Shown piece by piece: positions 33,919-43,498 of a DNA stretch of 64,000 bases (the stretch's first letter is position 1; the number at the start of each line of letters is the position of its first letter). Below the pieces are notes generated by a model. That model was not told the DNA's origin. It did not search any database and worked only from the letters and a program-made list of their open reading frames with translations. The stretch is from Ga0077560 sp046330435 (lineage in GTDB: Bacteria; Actinomycetota; Thermoleophilia; Miltoncostaeales; Miltoncostaeaceae). Both the position numbers and the translations under genes were made by a program. Where the stretch lies: assembly GCA_046330435.1 (NCBI GenBank), contig JAXLST010000008.1:191627-255626 (forward strand), read 5' to 3'.

Positions 33919-33947
33919 AGCCTAACCGCTTGCGATTCTGAATGGAA
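33919..33947 (-). promoter_or_regulatory. Possible promoter of the SnoaL-like gene
   Basis: On the minus strand TTCCAT and TAGGCT are separated by 17 nt within the AT-rich patch, about 135 bases before the gene start. The -35 match is weak. Confidence 0.3.
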
Positions 33948-34059
33948 CGGGATGAATTCGTTCTTTGCAGTCCCGAACGACAAATATCGGCGTGTCCCGC
34001 ATGAGCGACGACCCCCGATCGGCGAAGACGGCGGTTCCGGGACGCGTTCCAGAAACGTG

Positions 34060-34083
34060 AGGGGCCCCGTCTCCGGGGCCCCT
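34060..34083 (-). terminator. groEL terminator
   Basis: AGGGGCCCC and GGGGCCCCT form a perfect 9-bp stem with a six-base loop 34 bases after the groEL stop. On the minus strand it is followed by CACGTTTCT, a weak T-rich tail. Confidence 0.75.
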
Positions 34084-34116
34084 CGGTACCGCGAACCACT
34101 GGCCGGATGGCCTGGG

Positions 34117-35757
<1,641 letters not shown>

Positions 35758-35810
35758 TCGGCGTCAGCTCCTTTGCTGCGTCTCGATGATGAATGGGGCG
35801 CGGATGGCGC

Positions 35811-36098
35811 CTACGACTCGACCTTCGCGAGGATGTCGTGCTCGGACAGGATGAGCAGGTCCTCGCCCTCGACCTTGACCTCGGTCCCGCCGTACTTGCT
35901 GTAGATGACCTCGTCGCCCTCGACCAGGTCCAGCGGGACGCGGGCCCCGTCGATGTAGCGGCCCTCACCCACGGCGAGCACCTTGCCGCGCTGCGGCTTC
36001 TCCTTCGCGGTGTCCGGGAGGACCAGGCCACTCGCGGTGACCTCCTCCAGCTCCACCGCCTTCACCAGCACGCGGTCGCCCAGCGGCTTGAGGTTCAT
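35811..36098 (-). CDS. groES: 10-kDa co-chaperonin GroES
   Basis: This is the lid of the GroEL chamber. The 95-residue protein begins NLKPLGDRVLVKAVELEE, with the mobile-loop region TASGLVLPDTAKEKPQRG and GDEVIYSKYGGTEVKVEGEDLLIL. The ATG is chosen by homology; the frame is open far upstream into the regulatory region. It is the first gene of the heat-shock unit, with CIRCE I about 80 bases upstream. Confidence 0.98.
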   Translation of the reverse strand: MNLKPLGDRVLVKAVELEEVTASGLVLPDTAKEKPQRGKVLAVGEGRYIDGARVPLDLVEGDEVIYSKYGGTEVKVEGEDLLILSEHDILAKVES

Positions 36099-36175
36099 TC
36101 GACCTCCGTCCAGGGTCGTGTTCTCGATTCCGGCTGCCCCCGCCGGGCCTCTGGACCGGGCCCTCGCGGCGGCGT

Positions 36176-36202
36176 CTGGCACTCCATGAGAGCGAGTGCC
36201 AA
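36176..36202. promoter_or_regulatory. CIRCE operator I (HrcA site)
   Basis: CTGGCACTC and GAGTGCCAA are separated by nine bases; on the minus strand this reads TTGGCACTC-N9-GAGTGCCAG, close to the consensus TTAGCACTC-N9-GAGTGCTAA. It lies upstream of groES, and a -10-like TATCGT is just before it. Predicted control is by the HrcA repressor. Confidence 0.9.
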
Positions 36203-36243
36203 GGCACGATAGCCAACGCTCCGCGCACGCGCCACCCCAACCG

Positions 36244-36270
36244 TTGGCACTCTCCACCCGCGAGCGCCAG
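36244..36270. promoter_or_regulatory. CIRCE-like operator II
   Basis: TTGGCACTC-N9-GAGCGCCAG is a second, slightly degenerate CIRCE, 68 bp from the first. It lies only 17 bases before the divergent GNAT start, so it may also control that gene. Confidence 0.75.
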
Positions 36271-36287
36271 ATGGCAGACTCGGGTGC

Positions 36288-36761
36288 GTGGAGTTCCGGC
36301 CCATCACCCCCGCCGACCTCGGCGACCTGCTCGCCCTCAACGAGTCCTTCGTCCCCCACGTGGGCACGACCGACCGGGAGCGCCTGGGCTGGCTGGTGGA
36401 CCACGCGTGCTGGGCGCGCACCACGCCGGGCCGCGACGCGTTCCTCATCGCGCTCCCGCCGGGCACCGACTACTGGAGCCCCAACTACGCGTGGGTCGCG
36501 GCCCGGTGGACGCGGTTCGCCTACATCGACCGGGTCGCCGTGGCGGGGCACCTGCACGGCACCGGCGTTGGCCGGGCGCTGTACGAGGCCCTGTTCGCGG
36601 ACCTGGCGGCGGCGGGGGTGGACCGCGGGACCTGCGAGGTCAACACCCGCCCGCCGAACCCCGGGTCCATCGCCTTCCACCACCGCATGGGGTTCACGCG
36701 GGTCGGCGTCCGCGGCGACGCCAAGGGCACCGTCGCCATGATGGCGCGGCGCCTGCCCTGA
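36288..36761 (+). CDS. GNAT-family N-acetyltransferase
   Basis: The 157-residue protein has the GNAT order: FRPITPADLGDLLALNE (strand 1/helix 1), IDRVAVAGHLHGTGVGRALYEALF with the acetyl-CoA pyrophosphate loop (HGTGVGRAL) and CEVNTRPPNPGSIAFHHRMGFTRVG near the C terminus. Acetylated substrate unknown. The GTG start follows CIRCE II closely, which suggests heat-shock or HrcA influence. Confidence 0.88.
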   Translation: MEFRPITPADLGDLLALNESFVPHVGTTDRERLGWLVDHACWARTTPGRDAFLIALPPGTDYWSPNYAWVAARWTRFAYIDRVAVAGHLHGTGVGRALYEALFADLAAAGVDRGTCEVNTRPPNPGSIAFHHRMGFTRVGVRGDAKGTVAMMARRLP

Positions 36762-36810
36762 CCTCCCTCACGCGCGACCGCCGGGCCGGAGGCGCGGGTC
36801 CCCGTGGGCC

Positions 36811-37155
36811 TCAGCGGGGTGCGGCGTGGGCGGCCGCGAGGGCCAGCACCTCCGCGGGGGACTCCCCCGGCGCGACGAACAGCCACCAGCGGTAGAAGCC
36901 GTCGCGGCGGTCCGAGATGGGCGTGACCCGGTCGTTCAGCGGGTCACCCGGCGGGATCCGGAACAGGCCGTCGGCCACCGTGCGGGGCTCCATGCCGGAG
37001 ACGCCCCAGTGCTCCATCGCCATGGCGGTGCCCCGCGGCGGGTCGTCACCGCCGCCGGCGTACGCCGCGCCGCACCCCGGGCAGGTGCCCGGCGCGATGT
37101 CGTCCCCCTCGGCGACGGTCACGCCGCACAGCGGGCAGTCGAGGCGCGCGGCCAT
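36811..37155 (-). CDS. Small zinc-ribbon protein of unknown function
   Basis: The 114-residue protein begins with a CPLC...CPGC pair (residues about 7-10 and 25-28), a zinc ribbon. It continues with a Trp-rich C-terminal segment (FYRWWLFVAPGESPAEVLAL). Its ATG overlaps the upstream stop as TGATG. It is the last gene of the rph-rdgB run. Function unknown. Confidence 0.75.
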   Translation of the reverse strand: MAARLDCPLCGVTVAEGDDIAPGTCPGCGAAYAGGGDDPPRGTAMAMEHWGVSGMEPRTVADGLFRIPPGDPLNDRVTPISDRRDGFYRWWLFVAPGESPAEVLALAAAHAAPR

Positions 37156-37886
37156 CAGACCGCGAGCGGAAGGGCCAGCGACGCGACGGTCACGGCCAGG
37201 GCCCCCAGCATCGCGACCGGGATGCCGCGGGCGCCGCCGAGGCGCCACACGGACATGCCGACGGTGAGGCCGGCCACCCCGGCGGCGAGCGCCAGGAACA
37301 CCTGGAGCGGCTCCACCAGCTCCCGCGAGATGCCGACGCCGGCGAGGACCGCGGTGAGCAGGCAGCCGAAGTACACGGTCTCGATGCCGTCCACCAGCGA
37401 CCGGCGCACGCGCAGCGCCTCGTCGGCCACCCAGGCCGCGAAGATGACGTTCCAGGCCATGAGCACGATCGTGCCGATGGGCCGGTCGCCGTCGATGCCG
37501 ATGTAGTCGATGAACTCGGCCACCGCGGTGACGAGGGCCACGGCCCCGGCGAACAGCATCGCGATGGCGGCGATGCGCAGGGCGTCGCGCTGCTGGTCGT
37601 CGAAGGACCCGCCCACCACCGTGGGCCTGCGGCCCACCACGCGGCCGGCGGCCACCAGGCGGCGCACGGTCACGAAGCCGGCGATGAACACCACCAGCCC
37701 GGCGGTGCCCCCGATGAGCAGGCCGGGAAGCGCCGCCTCGGCGGGCGTGTCGCCGGCGAGGCGCAGGGCGTTGTAGACCAGCAGCCAGCCGATGACCACG
37801 CACGCCACGATCCACGAGCCGCTCTGGCTCAGCTGCGGCGGCTGCTGCGGGCGCTGGCCCGGTCCCGTCCCGGTCTGCTCGTTCAC
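37155..37886 (-). CDS. Six-helix membrane protein of unknown function
   Basis: The 243-residue protein has a soluble Gln/Pro-rich N terminus (RPQQPPQLSQSG), then about six to seven transmembrane helices. A cytoplasmic loop (GGSFDDQQRDALR) follows the second helix. No family is recognised. The GTG start overlaps the rdgB stop (GTGA), which makes it likely to be expressed with the nucleotide-sanitising gene, though no functional link is evident. Confidence 0.7.
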   Translation of the reverse strand: MNEQTGTGPGQRPQQPPQLSQSGSWIVACVVIGWLLVYNALRLAGDTPAEAALPGLLIGGTAGLVVFIAGFVTVRRLVAAGRVVGRRPTVVGGSFDDQQRDALRIAAIAMLFAGAVALVTAVAEFIDYIGIDGDRPIGTIVLMAWNVIFAAWVADEALRVRRSLVDGIETVYFGCLLTAVLAGVGISRELVEPLQVFLALAAGVAGLTVGMSVWRLGGARGIPVAMLGALAVTVASLALPLAV

Positions 37887-38461
37887 TCGGCGATCCCCAA
37901 TGCGCTGGCCAGCATCCGGGCGGCGCGCCCGCGATGCGAGATGGCGTTCTTCTGGCCGGGCGTGAGCTCGGCCATGGAGGTGCTCATCCCGCGGGGGATG
38001 AACACCGGGTCGTACCCGAACCCGTGCTCACCGCGGGGCTCGGTGGCGATGTCGCCCGGGCACACGCCGCACCCGGCGGCGACCTGGCCGTCCGCGCTCA
38101 CCGCGACCAGCACGCACACGAATGCCGCGCGGCGGTCCGCGACCCCCTCCAGCTCCGACAGCAGGAGGCGGTTGTTGTCGTCGAACGTGCAGCCCGGACC
38201 GGCGTAGCGGGCGCTGTACACGCCCGGCCGCCCGTCCAGCGCCCGTACCTCCAGGCCGCTGTCGTCGGCGACCACCAGCCGGTCGGCCGGGACGTCGGGG
38301 CGCAGCGCCCAGGCCTTGAGCAGCGCGTTCTGCAGGAGGGTGGTGCCGGTCTCGTCGACCTCGAAGCCCTCGGGCGCCACGTCCACCTCGGCGCGGCCGC
38401 CGAGCATGGGGCCCAGCTCGGCCGCCTTGTGCCGGTTGCCCGTGGCGAGCACGATCCTCAC
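37883..38461 (-). CDS. rdgB: RdgB/HAM1-family XTP/dITP pyrophosphatase
   Basis: The enzyme removes deaminated purine nucleotides (dITP, XTP). The 192-residue protein shows the N-terminal IVLATGNRHKAAELGPML, VVADDSGLEVRALDGRPGVYSARYAG (active-site loop) and HGFGYDPVFIPRG. Its C-terminal SHRGRAARML is the family ending. The GTG start overlaps the rph stop as GTGA. The rph-rdgB pair is common in bacteria. Confidence 0.96.
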   Translation of the reverse strand: MRIVLATGNRHKAAELGPMLGGRAEVDVAPEGFEVDETGTTLLQNALLKAWALRPDVPADRLVVADDSGLEVRALDGRPGVYSARYAGPGCTFDDNNRLLLSELEGVADRRAAFVCVLVAVSADGQVAAGCGVCPGDIATEPRGEHGFGYDPVFIPRGMSTSMAELTPGQKNAISHRGRAARMLASALGIAE

Positions 38462-39201
38462 GCGGACGCGACCGCCGCGGCCTGGGCCTCCAGGAGCCGC
38501 CCGATCCCGGCGCCCGCCAGGTCGAGGATCTCGTCCATCGCCGACCGGCTGAACGCCACGCGCTCGGCCGTGGCCTGCACCTCGATGAGGTTGCCGTCGG
38601 CGGTCATGACCACGTTCACGTCGGCGTCGGCCGCGACGTCCTCGCGGTAGTCCGGGTCGAGGACGGCCACGCCGTCCACGATGGCGACGCTCACGGCCGC
38701 CACGCCCTGGCGGATGGGGGTGGCGGCGATGCGGCCCTCGGCGATCAGCCGGCGCACCGCGATCTCCAGCGCGACGTACGCGCCGCAGATGCTGGCGCAG
38801 CGGGTGCCGGCGTCCGCGGTGAGGACGTCGCAGTCCAGCCAGACCGTCCGCTCCCCCAGCGCCTCCATGTCGATCACGGCGCGCACCGAGCGGCCGATGA
38901 GCCGCTGGATCTCCGACGACCGGCCGTCGAGCTTGCCGCGGGTCACGTCGCGGGTGCGCCGCTCGCCGGTGGAGGCGGGCAGCATCCCGTACTCGGCGGT
39001 GACCCAGCCGGCGCCCTGGCCGCGGCGCCACCCGGGGACGGACTCCTCGACCGTGGCCGTGCAGATCACGCGCGTGCCGCCCATCTCGATGAGGGCGCTG
39101 CCGTGGGCGGTGGGCACGAATCCGGGCGTGATGCGCACCGGGCGCAGGTCGCCGGGCGTGCGGCCGTCAGGACGTGCGGGGGTGGTGCTGGCGCTGGGCA
39201 C
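38458..39201 (-). CDS. rph: Ribonuclease PH
   Basis: This is a phosphorolytic 3'-5' exonuclease trimming tRNA 3' ends. The 247-residue protein shows RPDGRTPGDLRPV, GSALIEMGGTRVICTATVE, TAEYGMLPASTGERRTRD and the phosphate-binding GRSSEIQRLIGRSVRA. It starts with GTG and overlaps the end of the upstream membrane-protein gene by 35 bases. The whole is typical. Confidence 0.97.
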   Translation of the reverse strand: MPSASTTPARPDGRTPGDLRPVRITPGFVPTAHGSALIEMGGTRVICTATVEESVPGWRRGQGAGWVTAEYGMLPASTGERRTRDVTRGKLDGRSSEIQRLIGRSVRAVIDMEALGERTVWLDCDVLTADAGTRCASICGAYVALEIAVRRLIAEGRIAATPIRQGVAAVSVAIVDGVAVLDPDYREDVAADADVNVVMTADGNLIEVQATAERVAFSRSAMDEILDLAGAGIGRLLEAQAAAVASA

Positions 39202-39676
39202 CCGCGGAGGATAGACCCCCGGCCCCGACGTCGCAGCCGGTGCCGGGGCGCCGCAGACCGCGCACCGCGGCCGCGGTCACGAACACGTCCACCACGGCGG
39301 CCGCCGCGGTGGCCAGGACCGCCACCGCCGACACGCCCCCGAAGCCGCCGGCCACGGCCTGCACCAGCGGGTTCAGGCCGAACACCAGCGCCCAGATCGG
39401 CGCGGCCACGGCGGTGGCCGTGAGCGCCCCGCGGCGCCCGCCGCGCAGCGCCAGGCCGAACAGCGCCTGCGGCACGGCGCAGAAGACGGTGAACATCGCC
39501 AGGCCGCCGAGGACGGCCCCCGCGGTGGGGTCGTCCACCGCCGCCATGCGGTCGGGGTCCAGCACGGCCGCTGCCACGCCGCCCAGCAGCAGGGCGGGGC
39601 CGGTGAGGAGGGCGGCGGCGGTGGCGCGCCGCTCCAGCGGTGTCCGGGTGTCGTGGCGAGTGGTCATCGCCGTCAT
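39167..39676 (-). CDS. Four-helix membrane protein of unknown function
   Basis: The 169-residue frame has four hydrophobic segments (ATAAALLTGPALLLGGVAAAVL, GGLAMFTVFCAVPQALFGLAL, TATAVAAPIWALVFGLNPLVQ, AVLATAAAAVVDVFVTAAAV) and a short polar C terminus. No family is recognised. The ATG at 39676 or the one three codons later could be the start. It is divergent from the sirtuin gene and overlaps rph. Confidence 0.55.
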   Translation of the reverse strand: MTAMTTRHDTRTPLERRATAAALLTGPALLLGGVAAAVLDPDRMAAVDDPTAGAVLGGLAMFTVFCAVPQALFGLALRGGRRGALTATAVAAPIWALVFGLNPLVQAVAGGFGGVSAVAVLATAAAAVVDVFVTAAAVRGLRRPGTGCDVGAGGLSSAGAQRQHHPRTS

Positions 39677-39763
39677 CGTCCCGCCCGCGGTGACGCGCGG
39701 CATCGGGGTGCCCGCGGTCCCCGGCCGCCACCTCCCCGCAGTGGCCGCCGGTACCATCCCGGC

Positions 39764-40519
39764 ATGGCCGACACCGCCGCAGACCTCGCCGAGCTGCTCG
39801 CCGGCGCCCGGCACGCGATCGTCCTGACCGGCGCCGGGGTCTCCACCGAGAGCGGCATCCCCGACTTCCGCTCCGCGGGCGGGCTGTGGGAGGAGTACGA
39901 CCCCATGGAGGTGGCCTCCATGCGGACGTTCATGCACGACCCGCAGCGGTTCTGGCGCTTCCACCGGCCGCGCATCGACATGCTCGCCTCGGTGGAGCCC
40001 AACGCCGCCCACCGCGCCGTCGCCGAGCTGCAGCGCATGGGCGTCCTGCACGAGCTCATCACCCAGAACATCGACCGGCTCCACGCGCGGGCCGGCAGCG
40101 ATGACGCAATCGAGGTCCACGGCTCGCTGGACCGCGGCGTGTGCCTGCGCTGCGACCACCGGGTGTCCATCGACGAGCTGGTCGCGCTCGCCGACGACGC
40201 CGAGGACGGCGTGCCGCGGTGCGCGAGGTGCGCCTTCCAGATGAAGTCCGGCGTGATCCTGTTCGGGGAGATGCTTCCGGAACAGGCGATCAACGCCGCG
40301 TACGCCGCCGCCGACGCCGCCGACGTGATGCTGGTGATCGGCTCCTCGCTGCTGGTTGCGCCCGTGAGCGGCCTGCCCGGCATCGTCGTGGGCGGCGGCG
40401 GGCGGCTCGCGATCCTCACCGAGAGCGAAACCCCCTGGGACGACCGGTGCACCGTCCGGCTGCACGGCAGGGCCGGCGAGGTGATGACCGAGACGCTGGA
40501 GATCCTCTCCCGGGGCTGA
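39764..40519 (+). CDS. Sirtuin, NAD-dependent protein deacylase
   Basis: The 251-residue protein shows the sirtuin order: VLTGAGVSTESGIPDFRS (NAD loop), ITQNIDRLH, catalytic His in EVHGSL, zinc ribbon CLRC...CARC, GVILFGEMLP and IGSSLLVAPVSGLP. The zinc cysteines are all present. It removes acyl groups from lysines, often from acyl-CoA synthetases; such ligases occur in this window, but a link is only speculative. Start ATG is chosen by homology, since the frame is open upstream. Confidence 0.95.
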   Translation: MADTAADLAELLAGARHAIVLTGAGVSTESGIPDFRSAGGLWEEYDPMEVASMRTFMHDPQRFWRFHRPRIDMLASVEPNAAHRAVAELQRMGVLHELITQNIDRLHARAGSDDAIEVHGSLDRGVCLRCDHRVSIDELVALADDAEDGVPRCARCAFQMKSGVILFGEMLPEQAINAAYAAADAADVMLVIGSSLLVAPVSGLPGIVVGGGGRLAILTESETPWDDRCTVRLHGRAGEVMTETLEILSRG

Positions 40520-40561
40520 ACGGCCCTCACGGCGCGGCCCGCACGCGCCGATACCCAGAGC

Positions 40562-41620
40562 GTGATCCGCCTCCACCGGCTCGCCGGCCTCCTCGCCGAC
40601 GGCGACCTCCCTCGCGCCCGCCGCGCCACCGGCGTGCTGCTCAACCTCATCGTGGGCGCCACCGCCACCTCGGTCGCGGTCCTGCAGGGCGGCCCGCGGC
40701 TGGACCTGCTCGCGGCGGCCTCGGCGATGGGCGTCGCCCAGGTGCTGGTGCTGCTCATCCGGGTGCCCGCCGACGCGGACTGGGCCCTGCTGACGATCCT
40801 GCAGGCCCTGGCCATCGCGGTCGCGACGCTGAGCCTCACCGGCGACCAGGACGCACTCATGCCGCTGCTGGCCGTGAACGTGGCCTGGGCGGCGGTGATG
40901 CTGCCCACCTGGATCGTGGTCCTGTCGGCGGCGTGGAACACCGCGGCGCTGGCGGCGCCCCTCGCGCCGCCCGCCATGTGGGACGCCCCGCCCGCCGGCT
41001 ACTCGGCGGGACAGCTCGCCACGGGGGCCGTCGCCCTTGCGGTGGTGGCGCTCATCAGCCGGAGCCTCGCCTCCGCGCTGCTGGCCTCGCAGGCGCGGTC
41101 GGACTTCGAGTCGCGCACCGACGCCCTCACCGGCCTGTTCAACCGCCGGCACACCTCCGAGGCGCTCATCGCCGAGACCCGCCTCGCGGCCCGCACCGAG
41201 CGCCCCTGCGCGGTGCTGCTGGTGGACGTCGACCACTTCAAGCGCGTCAACGACACGTACGGGCACTCCGCCGGCGATGAGGTGCTGGTGGCCGTGGCCC
41301 GGCGGATCCTCGCCCGGGCACGCGCCGGGGACGTCGCCACCCGCTGGGGCGGCGAGGAGTTCCTGCTGCTGGCCCGCGACGTGCCGGACCAGGCGACCCT
41401 CGCGGCGATCTGCGAGGACGTCCGCACCTCCTGCCGGGGCACGATCCGCGTGGGCGGCGGGCTCGACATCCCCATCACGGTGTCGGTCGGCGGGGCGCTG
41501 AGCACCAACTTCCCCACCCCCGACACCCTCGTGGAGGCAGCGGACCGGTCCCTGTACGAGGCCAAGGAGTCCGGCCGGGACCGCGTGCGGGTGGCCGGGA
41601 TGGCGCAGCTGCTCAGCTGA
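40562..41620 (+). CDS. Membrane-bound diguanylate cyclase (GGDEF)
   Basis: The 352-residue protein has about five to six N-terminal transmembrane helices (residues 20-170) and a C-terminal GGDEF domain starting DALTGLFNRRHTSEAL. LLVDVDHFKRVNDTYGHSAGDEVL carries the metal Asp and the helix 2 signature, and RWGGEEFLLLAR is the active-site loop. An RAGD five residues before GGEEF is an intact inhibitory RxxD site, so c-di-GMP feedback is likely. No partner phosphodiesterase is in the window. Its 3' end overlaps the convergent hydrolase by eight bases. Confidence 0.93.
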   Translation: MIRLHRLAGLLADGDLPRARRATGVLLNLIVGATATSVAVLQGGPRLDLLAAASAMGVAQVLVLLIRVPADADWALLTILQALAIAVATLSLTGDQDALMPLLAVNVAWAAVMLPTWIVVLSAAWNTAALAAPLAPPAMWDAPPAGYSAGQLATGAVALAVVALISRSLASALLASQARSDFESRTDALTGLFNRRHTSEALIAETRLAARTERPCAVLLVDVDHFKRVNDTYGHSAGDEVLVAVARRILARARAGDVATRWGGEEFLLLARDVPDQATLAAICEDVRTSCRGTIRVGGGLDIPITVSVGGALSTNFPTPDTLVEAADRSLYEAKESGRDRVRVAGMAQLLS

Positions 41621-42599
41621 GCGGGCGGTTCTCCGGCGTCACCCCAACCAGGCCCGTGATCCACCGGCGGGCCGCCTCCACCGCCAGGTCCTGGCAGTCG
41701 GTGAACACGTGGTCGGCCTCGTCGATGTACTCGAGGTGGACCTCCGGGCACCCGCCGTCCCGGGCGAGCTTGGCGAGCTGCACGCCCTCCTCCCGGGGGA
41801 TGAGCAGGTCCTTCCCCGCCTGGATGAGGGCCAGCGGGACGCGCAGGATCCCCACCCAGCGCCGCGATTCGGCCGAGAGCGCCTCCGGGCCGCGGGAGTG
41901 CCACCAGGTGCGGTACGTCCAGATCTCGGCGTGCTCCGGGCGCGTGGACGGCCCCGACGCGCGCTCCACGATCACGATGCGGTCCTTCGCGGCGTCGTCG
42001 GTGCCGCCCATGCCCCGCTGCACGATGCGGGTCATCTCGTTGTAGGAGGGCTCCGCCCCGAACCGCTCCCACCGGCGCCGCAGCGACCCCGGCAGCGACA
42101 GGGGGTGCGCGATGGTGCAGACGCCCACCACCTCGGTTGGTGCGTACCGGGCTTGGTAGTGGGTCACCATCGTCGAGCCCATGCTGTAGCCCACCAGCAC
42201 GATGCGCCGGTACCCGCGGCGCCGCAGCGCCGCCACCGCCGCGTCGATGTCCTGGGGCACGCGGTCCAGCAGGCCGGTGCCGAAGAAGGCCCCGTAGTTC
42301 GCCATGCGGGTGTTCGCCGTGAGCACGGGCACGCCGGCGTGCGCCAGCCCGAACGCCAGCCGCCGGGGCATGCCCTGCAGGTAGTTGCCCACCGACCCGT
42401 GGATCACCAGCGCCGCCACGCGGTCCTCGGCCGGGGCGAACCGCGGCCGGAACATCATGGCGTCCCATTTGTGGCCGTCCTCGGTCTCGGTGAGGATGAG
42501 GCGCGTCTCGATGCGCCGGTCATCCCGGCCGAAGCGCGGCGGGCGGCCGCGCACCAGCGGGCGCCGCGGCGGGACGTACGGCCGGGCGTCCTTGCTCAC
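41613..42599 (-). CDS. Alpha/beta hydrolase, tandem paralogue A
   Basis: The 328-residue protein has the oxyanion strand LVIHGSVGNYLQG, the nucleophile elbow VLVGYSMGSTM, an Asp-side strand ALIQAGKDLLIP and the catalytic-His segment DEADHVFTD. The stretch WTYRTWWHSRGP is shared word for word with paralogue B except for the first residue, showing a tandem duplication. No signal peptide is seen. The GTG start overlaps the upstream stop (GTGA). The ester or acyl substrate is unknown. Confidence 0.85.
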   Translation of the reverse strand: MSKDARPYVPPRRPLVRGRPPRFGRDDRRIETRLILTETEDGHKWDAMMFRPRFAPAEDRVAALVIHGSVGNYLQGMPRRLAFGLAHAGVPVLTANTRMANYGAFFGTGLLDRVPQDIDAAVAALRRRGYRRIVLVGYSMGSTMVTHYQARYAPTEVVGVCTIAHPLSLPGSLRRRWERFGAEPSYNEMTRIVQRGMGGTDDAAKDRIVIVERASGPSTRPEHAEIWTYRTWWHSRGPEALSAESRRWVGILRVPLALIQAGKDLLIPREEGVQLAKLARDGGCPEVHLEYIDEADHVFTDCQDLAVEAARRWITGLVGVTPENRPLS

Positions 42600-43489
42600 G
42601 CGACCTTCCTGAGCCAGCGGATGAGGGCCTGCACCGCCAGGAGCTCCCGCCCCGTGTAGAAGTGGTCGGCCCCGTCGATCATCACGACCTGCACGTTGCG
42701 GTTGCCGCCGCGGCGGGCGACGGTGGCCAGCGCATGGGCCTCCTCCGGGTGCACCACCGAGTCGGCCGTGCCCTGCAGCATGAGGATGGGCGCGCGCACC
42801 TGGGCGATCTGCAGGTGGGTCTTGGCGGCGTCCGCCTGGGGGCCGCGGGAGTGCCACCACGTGCGGTACGTGTACACCTCGGAGTCCTTGGGCTGGCGCG
42901 TCGGCCCGCGGCTGCGCTCGATCACGAACAGGCGGTCCGCCTCCTCGCCCTCGGGGTCCAGGACGATGCGCTCCGCCTGGTCGTGGATCTCCTCGTAGGT
43001 GGGCTGCGCGAGCCAGCGGCGCGCACGGGACTCCAGCGACTCCGGCAGCCCCCACGGGGCGCCCAGCAGCGCCAGGCCGCGCATCCACGGCACGTGGGCG
43101 GTGGCCGCCCAGCGCGTCGCGAGCGTCGCGCCGCTGGAGTACCCCATGGAGATGAGGTGGTCCCAGCCGTTGGTGCGCAGCCACTCGCTGCCGGCGGTGA
43201 GGTCGCGCCGCGCCCGGTCGAAGATCCCCGGGCCGAACAGCTGGCCCACGTTGCCCATGCGCGTCTCCACGATGAGCACCGGGAAGCCCTCGCGGGCCAG
43301 CGGCGGGGCGAGGAACCGCAGCGTGCCCACCAGGAAGTTCCCCATGATCCCGTGCACGTGCATCGCGGCGGTGCGCCGGCCGGTCATGCGCTCCCGGCGG
43401 CGGGCGGCGCGCTCGTCGACCACCAGCAGGGCGTCGTTGGTGGTGCCGTCGATGGCCTGCAGCGTCACCAGCTGGTACTCGACGGGCAC
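42596..43489 (-). CDS. Alpha/beta hydrolase, tandem paralogue B
   Basis: The 297-residue protein has AMHVHGIMGNFLVG, nucleophile elbow SMGYSSGATLA, ILMLQGTADSVVHP and DGADHFYTG as the catalytic-His region. It shares YTYRTWWHSRGP with paralogue A. It lies ten bases after murI and so is probably co-transcribed with it. The extended loop around the shared motif, absent from common hydrolases as far as I know, may define a subfamily. Confidence 0.85.
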   Translation of the reverse strand: MPVEYQLVTLQAIDGTTNDALLVVDERAARRRERMTGRRTAAMHVHGIMGNFLVGTLRFLAPPLAREGFPVLIVETRMGNVGQLFGPGIFDRARRDLTAGSEWLRTNGWDHLISMGYSSGATLATRWAATAHVPWMRGLALLGAPWGLPESLESRARRWLAQPTYEEIHDQAERIVLDPEGEEADRLFVIERSRGPTRQPKDSEVYTYRTWWHSRGPQADAAKTHLQIAQVRAPILMLQGTADSVVHPEEAHALATVARRGGNRNVQVVMIDGADHFYTGRELLAVQALIRWLRKVA

Positions 43490-43498
43490 CGCGCCCCC

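Larger units (their letters stand above)
33786..34116. other. 331-bp gap between groEL and the SnoaL-like gene
   Basis: No gene is seen. The gap contains the groEL terminator, a weak promoter for the leftward SnoaL-like gene and a patch of about 80 bases (33920-34000) markedly richer in A/T than the surroundings, including GATGAATTCG and CAAATATC. What the patch does is not evident. Confidence 0.6.
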
